A DNA stretch of 64,000 nt from Zeugodacus cucurbitae (taxonomy: Eukaryota > Arthropoda > Insecta > Diptera > Tephritidae): positions 15,995,501 through 16,059,500 of the forward strand of contig NC_071671.1 of assembly GCF_028554725.1 (NCBI RefSeq). The letters are read 5' to 3'. Of the stretch, positions 25,201 through 36,196 are shown piece by piece. The notes beneath the pieces are model-generated. The model saw only the letters and a program-made list of their open reading frames with translations. It was not told where the DNA came from and made no database searches. A program made the position numbers and the translations under genes. Numbering within the stretch: position 1 is the first letter of the stretch; every line of letters starts with the position of its first letter.

Positions 25201-28200
25201 CATAGAACTTCACAAGTTACTTATCATACATGCGCACACATACAATTACGCACATTTGAATTCATGTAAAGTTACCTAATCAAAATTCCTCAAATATATA
25301 TATGTATACACACCGCTACAACTAAGCATTTAAATAGCTTAGGAGAACCTATATATAAGGGGAAAAATTGCAATGTCGATAACAAATAAGATTGATTAAA
25401 AATATGGGTTAATATATTAGTTTAGGGCAATGACATTGATGTCATCGTAATGTCTTAAAGTATATTTTTTGCACATTTTTTACATTTACATTTTTTTTTT
25501 GCCTCACAGGCTTTAATCAAATATATACATTTTCGCTCAAACGTATCTTTGTTGCTTTTTTGTTGCCAAATGTACTATTCCTTTTGCTTCAGATACACCT
25601 TAGACTTGGAAAAGACGCGTATATCGGTTTCGAGCAGTTTTAGTTCTTTCTCGATTTCGGCTTTGCGCACACGCATACGTAAAGTTTCCGTTGTCATAGG
25701 CATGCGATTCAGTTCATTTATAAGTGCTTTGAATCCTGTAGGTTATTAAATTTTACAAATAAAAAAATATACAAATAGTTATTTTCAACTTTTCTCACTG
25801 GTTTCAGCTGACTGTAGTGCTGCCTGACGCTCCTTATCCGATAGCGGGTAATGACCAGGCGGGCAATTGGGGTCACGTTCACTTTGACGTTGGCGTTGTT
25901 CCTCTTTCTCACGTTTCTCACGCTCCAAATAACGAGGCAGACTTATGTTATCACGCGCTACAAGCATAAATGCAATAATAATAATGAAAATAATATTAAT
26001 TAAAATTAAATTAATTAAAGTATTAATGATTAAAATAATAATAATTAATAACTGCATTATATTGAGTACACTATATTTTAACTCACAACCCAATTTGTGT
26101 ATGCTACCACCAGAACGTTTCTTAGTCAAATCTGTATTGCTTTGCTGTGAAGCATGTGAGATGTTGGTATGACGACTGCGACCAGATATGGAAACAGCCT
26201 CAACACCACCGCTATTTCCCATGGCGCCACAATCTTCATCAATATCAATACCACAGTCACCACCACCACCGCCGCCATAACCATTACTTAAAGACATATT
26301 CTCGAAGTTGGCACGTAAATCACCTTGTACATGTGGTTGCATACGGTAGCGCAATGGTTGTTGCTGTTGTTGTTGCTGTTTATCTGGTGGTTCATATGAT
26401 GCTTGCATTGTCGTTGTTGCTGGCAATCCATCGCTTTCTACCATATTATAACCATTGGTGAAGTGTTGTTGTGAACGTGGCGTCGGTGCAAAATTGTACT
26501 TTGATGATGATTCGGGTGCATACAAACGTTCAACATTTTCATTATGAACCGTATCGGCATCACCACCTCCGAGTACTTCACCTTGTGTTTGTCCGTTATA
26601 TTGTTGTACATAATTATTTGTATCCTCACGTTGTACGTATGGATCCTCCATCTGCTGGTGCATAGCATACATACGTTCATCTGCATTCCCTAAGTCCCTT
26701 TGGTCCGGTTCGGCTGGTGGATAAAAAGAGTTTCGACTCTGCGCATCGTTTACAGTATGTTGTGAACGCGGAGTGTAGTTTGGTTGTAAACCATTAAAGC
26801 GTGAATGACATTCATTGGCAGTACAACTATTAAATTAGAATATAGTAATTTAATTAATAAAACGAAAATTTTCGTTAATGGCATGCACTAACCGTTTCAA
26901 AGCGTCATAAAGAAATTCTTCGTCTTGTATATCTTCCGTTTGCACTTGTTTATGTACAGATTTGATTGTTGTTGTGCTATTTGTACGCGAAACGCTACGT
27001 CTACTAATATGATTGGCACAATCGCCAGCAACAGCAGCTCCCATTACACGACCACTGGGAACGCGTGTCAGTGAAGGGCAACGCGCCAACGTTTGTTTCT
27101 ATAGAAGAGATGTTTAAATTTTTATGTTAGTTCTGCATTTAGTTACAGAAAAAAAAACTTTAAATTTTAGCGCTTACATCCATTATGTTATTATTGTTAC
27201 GTTGTTGAGATTGCGAACGGCGTCCGGCATATTTTTGTTCCCGTAACAGTTGTTCTTGCTGCTGTTGCATTTTACTCTTATTAGTCACTCGTTGTAATTC
27301 ACGTAAACTCAATTTATTCTCCCGCAAGAAGTTCCTACGATTACGATCCATCTCTTTATTTGTGGGAAAAAACAATCAAAAATTATTTAGTTTCCCTATT
27401 TTGTACAAATAATTCAAATAACAAAAATCTTGCCAATATAAACAGTATGTGTTCCTAGGTTGCTCCTGGCAACCGACAAAAGCACAAACAATGGCAACAG
27501 AAGCCTTTGAACACACACTTATTTCTAATCATATGCTGTAATTGCTTTCCGTCGACTGCCATACTTACTGGGGACACTGAAAATACCCTTTAATGTTTCC
27601 ATGGGTTTCACTGACGCCGCAGAAATTGCACTTTTACTGCGTGTCTCTACCACTCCTCCGTTGCTCATGCATGAGCTACTCTCGTTTCTTCGCTTATTTC
27701 CCTCCGTTTTACTGCTTTTACTGCGTTATAAACTCAGACAAAATAAATATTTCTCTCACGAATTGTAAAAATAAAAATTTTCAAAATAAAATTTGAAAAA
27801 TTTTGAAGTTTACGTTCCACGATTTTGACTTTTTTGTGTGTGACAGCAATTGTGGAATCTCAGTGTCAATTTGTTGACATTCTCCAGAAAAAACTCTCTC
27901 TGCATTCTGCAAGTGTATGTCAAAAGTGTACTGTTTGTTTTGATATGGTTTATGGCAGTGGTGCCAAGTTGTTAAAGGAAAGCAAACTGAATGCGTTGTA
28001 TTTTGAAGGTTATATTAACGATTGTTTTGTGTATATCCGACAGTTAGTACAATTGCAACAAAATTTAATTTTACTTACATATATTTACAAAATATTTTTA
28101 TGTTTATAATATATTAATGTATAATTTTGAAACAATGATAATTATCCGTTATTCTCATGCATTTCAGCATCTTGTGGATTGGTCAAAAGCCATGCTACCA

Positions 28201-28963
28201 CAAATTTGGCACATAACCCGGCATTATGATGAATGGGTCCATAAACCAGTAGATAGACCGTTGCGTCTTTTCGGCCCAACATATCTGGAGGTATTTACGA
28301 AAACTCCGTGGTGGGTTGTACCATTATTTTGGATACCCGTAATTTGCAAGTGCTTGTGGGATGAGTTTTCACCTATTTGGCATACAACCAGCTTAAGCGG
28401 AGTAAGCACTTAATTATATTGCCTAATAACTTAGCTAAAATTTGTTTATTTTTTTCAATCCACAGTTAACGCTTTTGACCGCTTATTTTGGTGCCGGTGT
28501 ACTTTTTTGGACTTTACTTGAATATGTGCTTCATCGCTTTGTATTTCACATGAAGGTGGACGCTAATAAGAATCCACTGTTGTGCACATTTCATTTTATG
28601 ATACATGGACTGCATCATAAAGTGCCTTTCGATTCGAAGCGTCTTGTTTTTCCACCACTGCCGGGCGTAATAATTGCCAGCATACTTTACGCGCCAATCA
28701 GTCTTTTATTGCCACAACCACGTATTTTGTTAGCCGGTGCGCTTTTGGGCTATCTATGCTACGATTTGATGCATTACTACCTCCACTATGGAAATCCTTC
28801 AGTGCAACGTACACGCTTCATGTACAACATGAAACGCTATCACTATCAACATCATTTCGCACATCAGGATATGGGCTATGGTATTAGCAGTCCACTATGG
28901 GATATCGTATTTAATACACGAATACATTTACGTAAACTACGTTACACATTGCGTTGGCGGTAA
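22238..28963 (+). CDS. fa2h: Fatty acid 2-hydroxylase (cytochrome b5 + sterol desaturase-type hydroxylase)
   Basis: Three coding exons: 22,238-22,813, 28,168-28,401 and 28,466-28,963, all GT-AG and phase 0, giving 435 residues. The exon containing the start begins at an acceptor (TTGCAG, 22,169), so a leader exon lies upstream. ATG 22,238 has the context ACAAAATG. An N-terminal Ser/Thr- and Gln-rich extension precedes a cytochrome b5 domain with heme-ligand motif HPGG (H88) and a second heme histidine in the HAPPHSDAA stretch. The last exon has the membrane hydroxylase histidine clusters HRFVFH (about 293-298), FHFMIHGLHH (about 312-321), HYYLHYG and YHYQHH, plus hydrophobic segments. The family 2-hydroxylates sphingolipid fatty acids in the endoplasmic reticulum, with cytochrome b5 supplying electrons. 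The N-terminal extension is longer than in human FA2H (372 residues). The first intron is 5.35 kb and hosts another gene on the opposite strand. Confidence 0.88.
22960..24254 (+). mobile_element. DINE-1/HINE-like dispersed repeat, copy 7 (near full length, in hydroxylase intron)
   Basis: It starts TTTATACTCTCGCAACAAAG after a T run and ends with AATTGCGAGAGTATAAAATG, hairpin GTTCGG/TCCGAA and TTAGCCCTTACTTGTT. The 5' end can fold as ACTCTC-GCAAC/GTTGC-GAGGG. It lies about 150 bp inside the first intron of the hydroxylase gene, in the sense orientation. Confidence 0.8.
24733..24870 (+). mobile_element. Partial pogo-type element, left end only
   Basis: After a TATATATA run and TA, the sequence CAGTAGTTTTTCGTTTTAAC, with repeated AACGAA words, looks like a pogo/Tigger-type terminus. 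No matching right terminus was found nearby, so only a partial copy is claimed. Confidence 0.35.
25575..27351 (-). CDS. Enkurin-domain protein (ENKD1-like), nested in the hydroxylase intron
   Basis: Five coding exons on the minus strand: 27,178-27,351, 26,893-27,098, 26,087-26,826, 25,799-25,957 and 25,575-25,735. All are GT-AG and join in frame to 479 residues. The start MDRNRRNFLREN is chosen. An in-frame ATG eight codons upstream (27,375) is possible. The middle is low-complexity, with Q-runs, G-runs and S/N-rich stretches. The C-terminal ~90 residues match the enkurin domain: LPRYLEREKREKEE, then CPPGHYPLSDKER, a helical LINELNRMP segment, and the ending FSKSKVYL, equivalent to the family FSKPKVF. 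Enkurin-domain proteins such as ENKD1 associate with microtubules, centrosomes or cilia. That role here is inference. A possible ATTAAA poly(A) signal lies at 25,512-25,517. Confidence 0.82.
27352..27925. other. Short upstream region of the nested gene, inside the hydroxylase intron
   Basis: This holds the presumed minus-strand promoter of the enkurin-domain gene and remaining intron. A GC-richer, non-repetitive stretch at 27,440-27,730 is the likeliest leader/promoter. No specific core element can be asserted. Confidence 0.3.
27926..28100. repeat. Left segment of the segmental duplication (unit A)
   Basis: The stretch beginning GGTTTATGGCAGTGGTGCCA and running through TATCCGACAGTTAGTAC recurs at about 35,330-35,485 with small changes. 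It lies in the hydroxylase intron just before the second coding exon, and so marks the outer edge of the unit duplicated with ISWI. Confidence 0.7.
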
Positions 28964-29336
28964 TTGAAGTTTTAAATTAACGCATTACAAAATATATTTA
29001 AGTTTAATATTATTATTATTTAAACATTATTGAAATGTAGATTCCTTCAATGCCGCCTAACAATGGCTTATGAACAATGTTTTTTTTACTAATAGTACAT
29101 ACTTTTCATAAGTAAAATATCACCAAAGAAAAAAAATATATGATAAATCATTCCTAAACCTGTGCGTACACATTATTTTAGTAACACGCATTCAACCACT
29201 TTAATGTCGCTGGCTATCGCCAAACTTGATTGATTTTTTATGTACTTTTGGTAGCTTTAATCATTCAATAAGTATTAAGTGCCTTACTATATAGACATTG
29301 AGTAGTTTTGTACACATGCAAAAAGAAAACAAACCA

Positions 29337-29342
29337 AATAAA
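29337..29342 (+). promoter_or_regulatory. Candidate poly(A) signal of the hydroxylase gene
   Basis: AATAAA about 370 bp after the stop codon, followed by GT-rich sequence (GTATGTGTGTATT at about 29,365). Other non-canonical signals closer to the stop cannot be excluded. Confidence 0.35.
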
Positions 29343-30097
29343 AAGTTACTTTAGAGAAAAAAAAGTATGTGTGTATTACTAATTTAGTTCCTTAAAGTTA
29401 AATGCAAGCGGTCAAACAGCACATTCTACTATTAGACGCAGAAGTGTATTGCTGTTAACGGAAAAAATCAATCGGCAACGTTTCGAATGGAAGGAGCCGT
29501 TCCAGTCCGTTACCCACATTTCTCCATATTGAATTGCTAATAACCCCATGTTTGTAAGCCAATAAATCCGTAAAATGAACATTAATAGACAACTTGTATA
29601 GTTTATATTTTTAAGAGGTATATTTTTGCTTAATGCAAATTAATGAAAGCGAACTGAACAACAAGTGAAGCAACTAAAGTAATTTTAAAAATATGGTGCA
29701 ATGATGGAATGCTTCAATGCATGTTCTGCTATTTCAATACAAAAATAAATAGGACGTTTACTACAGTTAAAGCATAAAAAATAAATGTAAATTAGTACTT
29801 AAATTAGAGGGCTTTCAGTAGCATATTTGAGTATATGTACGCTTAGTAGTTTACTGCTGCTGTTTGTAAGTTTGTTATTGTGACTTCAACTTCACGCGCC
29901 TGTCATATTAAGCATTTAGATTATGATGAGTAAATGAATATAAAAAATATGGTAAGAGTAAAATATTGAGTTCCCTTTCAAAATAGTTAAAAGTTTTATC
30001 AAATATATGTTAGCTACATCATCGATATCGATACCATTTTAACAGCGTAGATTAATATGATGTAACTTGTGTACGTATAATACTTTAAACAAATTCA

Positions 30098-33000
30098 TTA
30101 AATTTTCATTTTCTTTGCGTTATTTTCTACGGGAATTGCTTCGGATTTGCGCTTCTGATTTATCTTTCCCAGTGGTGCACATGTTGTACTCGCGCCAGTC
30201 GAGTCTTTTGTGACCATCTTCCTATTCTCTTGAAGCTCTCTTAATTCACGTTGGATATTCTCGCGCTCAATGAGCAGTATAAGGGAGTTGCAACGTCGTT
30301 GTAGTTCAAGTGTTGTGCATGATTTTAAAAAAGAATCGGTCTGAATCTCTGGTGATGAACTGCAAATACAAATTGTTTAAAAAATCACAATTTGATCATT
30401 TAGTATGTATTACTTACCGTATAGCGTCATGTAATTGTTTATACACATTTTCCTTGTCAGCACCTAGTTTATGCAGCATACATAACAGAAAACGGTCTTC
30501 ACGTTCCACATAATTGTTATTCATATTATTGTCATATTGCAAGCGTAGTTGGTGGAATGGTGCACGATAGCGTAACATCTGAAAAATGTTATCAATTTAT
30601 ACTTTACGTACATACTTTTCACTTTCAGTTCACCTCACCTTTTCATCTAGCACGTTTTTCATTGATAATCTTCGTTGCCTCTTCACTTTGCCGCGCTCAA
30701 TTTGACCCATAATTCTTTCGATATCCTGCAGCTCATGGCAGCGCTCCCAAAATACCGCATTATATTCACTAACCTCCTCGTGCGTTTTACCTTCCACATC
30801 GTTTGCAATGTTTTCTATGTCGTCACGTCCGTATATCTCGTTCGCTTTAATAAACTGATCAAAATCACGTTTGGTCCATGTGGTGAAGCCCTGTGTTAAA
30901 AGTGATTCCTTTTCGGCAATCTCCTCTTCACTCAGCGGTTCGGCTTCATCGATTTGGCGTTGTTCCTCTCGTTGCATTTTAGTTGCCTCTGAACCCAATT
31001 CGGGGTTTTTCGGCACTTCATAACCAACTGTTTTACGGAGATAGAAAAGCTCCTGTTTGAGCAGCTCAAAGAGACGTGGTGGAAAGAATTGAAAATCATG
31101 CACTATAGGTTGTTTGGGTGGGCGTGGCACTTTTGGCGCTTTGGATTCGGTAACACATATATTAGCATATGCTGCACATTTAGCTTTACGTTCACGCTTC
31201 GGGAGTTCTATCCAATTCTCTAATGCATTTAATTTATGTTTTTCTCTGTAGTCTTCACCCTCAAACTGGTAAACAGAAGTTGAACCGCTCTCACCGACAC
31301 CTGTATCAACAGTGAATGTGCGTAAAGAGCTCTCTCCCAACTTATCCAGTTTAGCTTTTTCTTCAACAGTCTTCGCCTCACCACGCTCCAAAATGGTGTC
31401 GATGTCTTCATCAGTTAATTCAGAGTCTTTGGAAGCGAAGACATGATTTGCGCCAAAACGAATGATATTTAGCATTTCGTCTTTGTTCAACTGTGCCGTT
31501 CTATTGTCAACCAAACGTCCTTGTTGTATAACCAATTTGTCAAGACGCAACTTAACTTCAGCACGCTCCACAATCTTTTCTTCCACCGTGTTTTCTGTGA
31601 TGAAACGGAAAACACGCACCTGCTTCTTTTGACCGATACGATGCGCACGATCCATAGCCTATAAAAAGTAGTTAAAAAACAACTCATTAGATTAACTCGG
31701 ATACGAATTAAGAATTCAGCTGTGCATACCTGCAAATCCATTTGAGGATTCCAATCCGAATCATAAATGATAACCACGTCAGCGGTTGCCAAATTTATGC
31801 CCAAACCTCCAGCGCGTGTTGAAAGCATAAAAACAAATTTGGAACTATTTTCCATATTGTATTCTTGTATTTGTCTGTTACGATCCTCGTGCGGTGTTTG
31901 ACCATCTAAACGACAATATTGATAGTTACGCCACAAACAATAATCTTCCAGTATATCCAACATGCGTGTCATTTGGGAGAATATAAGTACACGTGAACCT
32001 TGTGCTTGCAACTTAGGCAATAATTTATCGAGTATGACCATTTTGCCCGAGTTATAGACTAAATGTGTATCAGTGGTATACGGTGGACCGGGTTCGGCAC
32101 CATCAAATAGATATGGATGATTGGTGCATTTTCGCAACTGCATCAAAATATTGTGTAGACGCATTTTCTCCAATTTACCCGCACCATTCACCACATCAAT
32201 ATCTTTCATCAATACTTTTGTATACCATTCACGCTGCAGCTTTGAAAGACCGACAAATATTTTAATTTCCTTTTTGGGTTTAAGGCTACTCTCTACCTCA
32301 GCCTTGAGACGACGCAGTAAGAATGGTTTCAATACAGCGTGTAAACGTGTTACGAGTGCATCGTCGCCTAGGCAAGTGTTCGTATTGAACCATTCATCGA
32401 AATCTTCCGATGAATTAAAGACGTCCGGCAACAAGAAATTTAACAAAGCCCACAATTCGTGCAAGTTATTCTGCAATGGCGTACCGGTGAGTAGTAGACG
32501 ATTTATTGTTTTAAATTCTCGCAGAATTTCCGAGAGCTTGGACTTTTCGTTTTTTATACGATGTCCTTCGTCAATAACCATATAACGCCAATTGAATTTC
32601 TTGAAAACAGACTTTTCACGGATACACATTTCATACGAGGTGACGCAAACATCCCATTTTCCTGGTAATAATACATTACGTATAAATGTGTTTCGTGCGT
32701 CTTTGTCACCAATGACACAGACAGCTCGTAAAGAAGGACACCATTTTTTTAATTCGTTAACCCAATTTTGTAAAGTAGATTTGGGTACAATGATAATATG
32801 TGGACCAGCTTGATTTCTACAAGGAATGATGTTATAAATTTATATAAATTGTAATTAAATCCAGTAAACTTACTTGAAATGTTTGAGATAGCCAAGCAAA
32901 GAAATCGTTTGTAAAGTTTTACCCAAACCCATTTCATCGGCCAATATACCATTTATACCGTTTTCATATAGCGATATCATCCAGTTCAAGCCACGCACTT

Positions 33001-33661
33001 GATAGTCGCGCATTTCGCCATTTTTAATGTAACTGGGCGAACTCTCGAAACGAAAAATTTCATTCGATTGTGTATCATCCGCCAACAATTCGTTATCTTC
33101 CTCCCGCTCGGTCTTCCGTTGACGCTGGCTACAAAAGATTTTTATTAATAACTATAGAGATTTTCTTTTACTTAAATGCGCTTACTCTGCAACGCCAACT
33201 TTTTGCTTCTCTTTGTTTTTGTTCTTTTTCGATCGTCCTTTAGGTTTGGTTGGGCTTTTCGAACTATTTGTCATGAAATGTGTAAAGATTTCTGTTTGCT
33301 TCAGGAAAAATTCAAATCGTTTGTCTCGATCATTTTCAAGCTTGTTGTCGAAATCTACCTTTTTCCCAGCAGTGGATGTTGTTGCCTCCATAGTTTTTGC
33401 CTCCGAAGTTTTTTCAATCTATAAGACATTGGATGGATGCATTTAAAAAAACGTATTATTTTGGCGCGTTTTTTTAAACAAGATAGCAGCCGGCGGGTCC
33501 AGCTGTTCGCATGGCCATAGAAATGCATATATGTATGTGTATGTATATTTGTATAAGAATGAGTAAATAAGACTTCTGCCCATATTTCCAAGCTGTCGAT
33601 TTTAACTTACCAAGTTGTTGTTAGCTTCCATTACTTCAGCTTTCACTTCTTCTTTGATCAT
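30098..33661 (-). CDS. ISWI: ISWI chromatin-remodelling ATPase, divergent tandem copy A
   Basis: Seven exons: 33,611-33,661, 33,186-33,418, 32,874-33,128, 31,730-32,816, 30,639-31,658, 30,418-30,578 and 30,098-30,359. All splice sites are GT-AG and the phase is kept, giving 1,022 residues against 1,023 in copy B. The Snf2 ATPase motifs are present: GLGKT with K165, LTGTPLQNN and DRAHRIGQ. The Walker B/DEAH box, however, reads DEGH (about 262-265; GCA to GGA). The AutoN basic patch is RQRK instead of RHRK (about 97-100). The HAND start has lost four residues and its AYFREALRV sequence. In SLIDE the RFDW block reads QTDS. The C-terminal lysine run reads KKMKI. ISWI slides and spaces nucleosomes as ATPase subunit of NURF, ACF and CHRAC. 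With no stop or frameshift, copy A may be an expressed, specialised paralogue. Recent loss of function is the alternative. Confidence 0.85.
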
Positions 33662-33856
33662 AGCCCTTTGCTTAACAATATTTTTTTAAATACTTGAATG
33701 AATATTATTTCATTTCTTTTTAGATATAAATTGTATTTTTCACGAGTATTGAATTTTGCAATTTGCATACGAATTCGCACAATCAAATGTGACAGACGAA
33801 CCAAGGTATAGGGGGACGTAATAATGGTAAATAAAACAAGCAAAAAAGAAAGTAAA

Positions 33857-35316
33857 ACAAGAACACGAAAGGGAGCGCTAAATTCGGGTGTAACCAAACA
33901 TTTTAATTACAGTGGAACTTCTCTAACTCGAATCACCATATTCCACAAAAAAACTTCGAGTTATAGAATTTTCATTAAAAACATACAATTTTTAAAAAAG
34001 CTGTAAAATATAGATTTATACCCAATTTTATTTATTTACTCCGCATAAAGTTTTATGCCCATAGGTTAAAACGTGTATTCTGTAATTTTGTTTGTTGCAG
34101 TTCACTATTGTTTGACTCTTGACGTCTGTATCCTATGCCTTTGTTATATGATTTATGCAATCCATAAGTGTAATATCATATTTTTTATTCGCCTCATTAC
34201 GATATAGAGAGGCTCTTTTAAAATTCCGCCTCGATAGTACAATTTAAAATTTTATATTATACCCTGATCGAATAGTTCGATTTATAGAAGGATATTTGTA
34301 TGAAACTTGACTTCCATTGCCCATTCAAGAGTTCGAGTTATGGAGAACTTCGAGTTAAGGAAGTTTGAGTTATGGAAAGAAATTTGTATGGAATTTGATT
34401 TCTAAACGCTATTGCCGATTCAAAAGTTCAAGTTATAGAGATATTCGAGTTATAGAAGTTCGAGTTATGGAAGTTCCACTGTATATTCTCACAATTTATT
34501 TATTTATTTACTTTTTTTAAGAATATATAAAATTTGGCCCATATATTCAGCATTAAGTCATCTAGAATAACGAAAATCATTATATATGTTATATATGAGT
34601 GGCTGGCATAATTCCTGGACTGACTTCAACAATTATTGCCATCATGTTACACCATATGCAATTATAATTTTGGTACGATATCTCACATATTAACTGAAAA
34701 TATAACGTATGTATACATATGTATTTGTAAAATATAATGTTAGGAATGTATATAGTATAGCTGGGAGATTTAACAATTTTTGCACAGAGTTACATTATGT
34801 AAAGTAAAATATTACCTCTGAATTGTTATAAAATATCTGAGAGATTTGCCGATATTTTATTAACAAATTAACCACGGACACCGAAGTCTTTATGTTCGCT
34901 ATCATGGACCCTGAAAAGATATAGATCGATTCTGACAATGCACAAATATTTATTCCGATATCTTCATGGGAATCGATTTTTATATTTATATATTTATTTT
35001 TATTATTGATTGAACGAATCTGCTTTTAATCAAATTTGGGTTATATGGAAAGTGGGCGTAATTGGGAACCTATTTCACAAATTTTCAACTCATAATATTA
35101 GAATATTAAGATAATGTTGTGCATCAAAATTTTGTTGAGATGGGTCGAGCAGTTGCTAAGATATCGATTTTGACCCATAAGTGGGCAACACTACGCCCAT
35201 TTGCGATTTTTTTATCATCCTCCTGATCATTTTGAATAGTTTTAAGTGTCACAAACGACCGTTAGGAGTACAAAACTATTATACTCTGTCCAATATGTTA
35301 CGTGAGTGTAAAAAAA
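33857..35316 (-). mobile_element. DINE-1/HINE-like dispersed repeat, copy 10, at the ISWI duplication junction
   Basis: It starts ACAAGAACACGAAAGGGAGC, with the hairpin AATTCGGGTGTAACC just inside, and ends at about TTACGTGAGTGTAAAA, a mutated subterminal repeat. Internal landmarks such as TTTTGACCCATAAGTGGGC confirm the family. A 572 bp MITE is inserted within its left end. The copy is older than most others by its many substitutions. It fills the space between the two duplicated ISWI units. Confidence 0.65.
33910..34481. mobile_element. 572 bp pogo-type MITE nested in repeat copy 10
   Basis: The left terminus CAGTGGAACTTCTCTAACTC and the right terminus AGTTATGGAAGTTCCACTG are inverted repeats. 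TA flanks both sides (33,908-33,909 and 34,482-34,483). Multiple GTTCGAGTTATGGA words repeat inside the right half. Removing it restores the expected TTTA|TATTCTC join of the dispersed repeat, which shows the nesting. No coding capacity. Confidence 0.8.
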
Positions 35317-36196
35317 GTGTTTTTATTTTGGTATGATTTATGGCAGTGGTGCCAAGTTGTTGAAAGAAAGCAAACTGAATGCGGCATTTTTTTAAGGTTA
35401 TATTAACGATTGGTTCGTGAATATCCGACAGTTAGAACAATTTCATTTAAATTTGGTTTTACATATATTTACAAAATACTTATTTTTGTTGAGAAAATAG
35501 TAATGAAAATTAAAAAGAAAAACAATTGGCAACGTTTCTAATGAAACGAGCCGCTATTTAACTGCACTATTCCAGTCACTGTTACAGCCCGTTACTCACA
35601 TTTTTTCAAGTTGAATTGCTACTCACCCCATGGTTGTACCCCAATAAATCTGTAAAATGAAATTTACTAGACAACTTGTATAGTTTATATATTTATAAGA
35701 GCTTGTGCACGCTTAATACAAATTAAAGAAAGCGAACAAGACATTAAGTGAAGCAACTAAAGTAATTTTAAAAATATGGTGCATTGATGGAATTTTCAAT
35801 GCTTGTTCGGCTGTTTCAATACAATAAATACATACGTTTACTATAGTTTTAGCATAAGAATGAAAATTTACTTAAATTAGTGGGTTTTCAGTAGTATATA
35901 TGAGTACATATACGCTTATTAATTTACTGCTGCTGTTGATATATTGGTTTTTGTGGCTCCAACTTCATGCGCTTGTTGTATTAAGCATTTAGATTATGAT
36001 GAGTAAATGAATAAAAAAATATGGTAAAAGTGACATATTGATAATGCTGCGTATGTTGATCTCCCCTTAAATAAAATAGTGAACAGTTGTATCAAATATA
36101 TGTTGGATACATCATCGAAATCGCTACCTTTCTAACAGCGGTCGGTTGTATTATAGATAAATATAATGTAGTTTATGTATGTATAATACTTTAAAT
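35317..36196. repeat. Flank of duplicated unit B: hydroxylase-intron piece joined to ISWI downstream DNA
   Basis: 35,330-35,485 matches 27,940-28,095 (hydroxylase intron). From about 35,510 the sequence matches 29,460 onward (GGCAACGTTTC, then GACAACTTGTATAGTTTATA). The intervening 1.36 kb, which in unit A contains the last two hydroxylase exons, is absent. The remainder to 36,196 is the 3' flank of ISWI copy B. Confidence 0.75.

Noticed and set aside
30024..30036. TATCGATA (DRE-like) word between the hydroxylase and ISWI-A 3' ends
   Set aside because: It lies in a convergent 3' region, not near a start. A single 8-mer in AT-rich DNA is weak evidence.
32065..32813. Plus-strand frames of 66-154 codons over the ISWI motor exons
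   Set aside because: Antisense shadows of conserved ISWI coding sequence. They appear in both ISWI copies for that reason only.
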